DNA of 25,636 nucleotides from contig JBBRCX010000066.1 of the NCBI GenBank assembly GCA_038204465.1, forward strand, positions 1 to 25,636. Reading direction: 5' to 3'. Numbering within the stretch: the stretch's first letter is position 1; the number at the start of each line of letters is the position of its first letter. Position numbers and translations under genes: made by a program. The notes under the pieces were generated by a model. That model made no database searches. It worked only from the letters and a program-made list of their open reading frames with translations, and had not been told where the DNA came from. The stretch comes from JBBRCX01 sp038204465 (GTDB lineage Bacteria; Planctomycetota; Phycisphaerae; Tepidisphaerales; Tepidisphaeraceae). Shown piece after piece: positions 24,139-25,636 of this stretch.

Positions 24139-25002
24139 ATGAAATTCGCATTCAGCACGATCAGTTGCCCCGCATGGGACTTCGAAACCATCGCCGCCCG
24201 GGCCCGCGAGTATGGCTACCAGGGCGTCGAGATCCGCGGCTTTCTCAACGAATCGATCCTCACCAGCGCCAACGTCTTCCTCACCGATCCGCGAAAGGTA
24301 CGCGATATTTTCGCCGACGGCGGAATCGAGATCTGCTGCCTGGCCAGCTCAATCGCTTACTCCGGTAAGAAGCGCAAGGACGCGGAATCGGCCGGCGCAC
24401 TGCGCACCTACATCGACACCGCGGTGAAGATCGGCTGCCCGATGGTGAAGATCTTCGACACCTCGGTCCGCGCGGGGCAGAGCCGGGCGTCGGCCGGCGT
24501 CGCCATGGGCGATTGGCTCCTTCCGCCGGGCGATTATGCGGCCGAGCGCGGGATCGTGATCGTCATCGAGAACGCGCTCTCCTTCCGCGCCGCCAAGGAG
24601 ATGTGGGGGATTCTCGATCGCCTGAGCCATCCGTCCATCGCCTGTTGCTGGGACGTCTTCAACGCCGCCCTGATCGGCGAATCGCCGTTCCTCAGCGTGC
24701 CGGTCCTGAACAGCAAAATCCAATACACGCAGGTGAAGGACGCCAGGCTCGGCGCGCTGGGCGCGACCTACTGCAAGCTCGGCGAGGGCGACGTTCCCGT
24801 ACAGAAGTTCATCACCCGCCTGCTGGGAATCGGCTACACCGGCTACGTTACCGTCGAGTGGGAAAAAGCCTGGCTCCCCGCCCTGGCCGAGCCCGAAGAA
24901 ATCCTCCCCGACTCGCTCGCCAAGCTAAAGCAATGGTCCGCCACCGGCGCCGACCTGGATGAAACAGAAGCCGACAGCGAGCCCGCCGCCGCCGTGACAT
25001 AA
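24139..25002 (+). CDS. Xylose-isomerase-like TIM-barrel protein (sugar phosphate isomerase/epimerase family)
   Basis: A 287-residue protein opening MKFAFSTISCPAWDFETIAA, the start of the AP-endonuclease-2 TIM barrel used by sugar isomerases, epimerases and IolE/IolI-type enzymes. Metal-ligand positions can be followed: E144 (IVIVIEN), D172 (CCWDVFN) and E239 (VTVEWE). The third ligand, normally the H of a 'hxKD' strand, reads Q198 (YTQVKDA). The GEGDVP loop and GYTGYVTVE strand near the end are typical. The substrate cannot be read from the sequence. No other sugar genes are adjacent. The acidic, alanine-rich tail (last 20 residues) is outside the fold. GGGAG is too far upstream of the ATG to be a good ribosome binding site. 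Confidence 0.85.
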   Translation: MKFAFSTISCPAWDFETIAARAREYGYQGVEIRGFLNESILTSANVFLTDPRKVRDIFADGGIEICCLASSIAYSGKKRKDAESAGALRTYIDTAVKIGCPMVKIFDTSVRAGQSRASAGVAMGDWLLPPGDYAAERGIVIVIENALSFRAAKEMWGILDRLSHPSIACCWDVFNAALIGESPFLSVPVLNSKIQYTQVKDARLGALGATYCKLGEGDVPVQKFITRLLGIGYTGYVTVEWEKAWLPALAEPEEILPDSLAKLKQWSATGADLDETEADSEPAAAVT

Positions 25003-25013
25003 TTTTCGCTTGT

Positions 25014-25096
25014 CGATTTTAGATTTGCGATTGAACCCCCGCCGCGCGATCCTTGCCAATCCCCAATCGCAAATCGCAAATCAAGAATCGAAAATC
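25014..25096. repeat. Heptad inverted-repeat element without a gene
   Basis: GATTTGCGATTG at 25022-25033 faces its perfect complement at 25064-25075, which continues with another heptad to 25082. An outer TCGATT box (25013-25018) faces AATCGA (25086-25091). Same family as the arms at 8076-8512, here with only a 30-base centre. Confidence 0.75.
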
Positions 25097-25097
25097 C

Positions 25098-25636
25098 TCA
25101 CACCCACTGATCCCGCAAAACGCGTAACTGCGCCCAGTCCTCTTCATTGATGTATCCCGGGCAATCGTCGTCCGCGCCCATCAGCCGCAGAAAGAAGGGA
25201 ACGCCGTCGGATGCGATCTGATCGCGCGTCTCGCCGTTGTGCAGTCGGGCCTCGAACACTTCATCCTGAATGCTCGCCAGCCGCAGCGACTCCTCACCGG
25301 CGTAGCGCCGCACCAGGTCCGCCAGCCGCTGATAGAACATGCTGACCAGGGCGTCGGCGGTTCGCGGCGGAACGCAGTGCCGACGCAGTGCGTGACGGAA
25401 GTATTTCGCCTTCGATTCCCAGGTCGCGTGCGGGTCCAGGCCCAGGGTGATGTACTGTCCCACCTTGAATGCTTCATGCGCGTGCGCGTCCCCTTCCTTG
25501 TCGGCCTGCTTCACGCGCTGCGCGTAGTACGATTCGGGATAACCGATCTCCGGGAGGGCTGGAAGTTGTCGCAGCGGCGCCACCAAAAGACGGGCTCCAA
25601 TGGTCGTGGGACTGCGGCGAAAGAGGTGAACCGCCC
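25098..25636 (-). CDS. Protein of unknown family, running off the right edge
   Basis: The minus-strand frame is open to the window edge. A TTG at 25586 with GGAG eight bases upstream could be a start (162 residues), but the translation continues sensibly upstream (HLFRRSPTTIGARLL), so the gene may begin outside. The protein is helical, with mixed charge, no signal peptide and no membrane segment in the visible part. Segments such as IGYPESYYAQRVKQADKEG and ALVSMFYQRLADLVRRYAG give no family I recognise. It ends with a DxxCPGYINEEDWAQL segment. It is convergent with the isomerase-like gene, and the heptad repeat element lies between the two stops. Confidence 0.6.
   Translation of the reverse strand, partial: AVHLFRRSPTTIGARLLVAPLRQLPALPEIGYPESYYAQRVKQADKEGDAHAHEAFKVGQYITLGLDPHATWESKAKYFRHALRRHCVPPRTADALVSMFYQRLADLVRRYAGEESLRLASIQDEVFEARLHNGETRDQIASDGVPFFLRLMGADDDCPGYINEEDWAQLRVLRDQWV

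Overview
The window is high-GC DNA with long shadow reading frames opposite the real genes. It most likely comes from a planctomycete, probably of the Phycisphaerae type. The basis is a PEP-CTERM surface protein, a giant signal-peptide-bearing FtsX permease with a degenerate peptidase domain, a six-fold beta-repeat protein with a HEAT-like tail, and LPS/Kdo genes (lptB, an lptF/lptG-type permease, kdsB). This assignment is inference from gene content; no rRNA or tRNA gene was found in the window.

Layout. Positions 1-2413 hold the 3' end of a repeat protein (+), an orphan Phd/YefM-type antitoxin (-) and a PilZ protein (-). Positions 2640-14146 are a co-directional locus on the plus strand. In order it encodes a 1778-residue FtsX permease with a periplasmic M28-peptidase-like region, a four-helix-bundle protein inside an inverted-repeat cassette, an OPT-like membrane protein, a soluble protein of unknown family, a PqqD-like protein, a second small FtsX permease and a LolD/MacB-type ATPase. 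The two permeases plus one ATPase make this a plausible asymmetric ABC envelope system with undescribed accessory parts; it is the best candidate here for a new system. Positions 14376-15420 hold a PEP-CTERM gene whose signal peptide and body lie in different frames, then a cold-shock protein (both -). Positions 15421-15981 have no gene but carry DnaA-box-like sites next to an AT-rich patch, a possible origin.

From 15982 on, envelope and housekeeping genes follow: lptB, a LolA-like/thioredoxin fusion, the convergent LptF/LptG permease, a divergent ComF-type phosphoribosyltransferase, then kdsB and pyrG. PyrG makes the CTP that KdsB uses to activate Kdo, so their adjacency is functionally sensible. 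Positions 23619-24138 lack a gene but hold a near-consensus sigma-70 promoter followed by a boxA-like antitermination motif, as in rRNA leaders, with no rRNA after it. A xylose-isomerase-like TIM-barrel gene and an unknown protein running off the right edge close the window.

Several repeat families sit between genes: a heptad inverted repeat (GATTTGC units) at 8076-8512 and 25014-25096, an exact 31-bp repeat at 10567 and 13205, and GC-rich palindromes at 14284, 15155 and 23674. They suggest a genome with active small interspersed elements.
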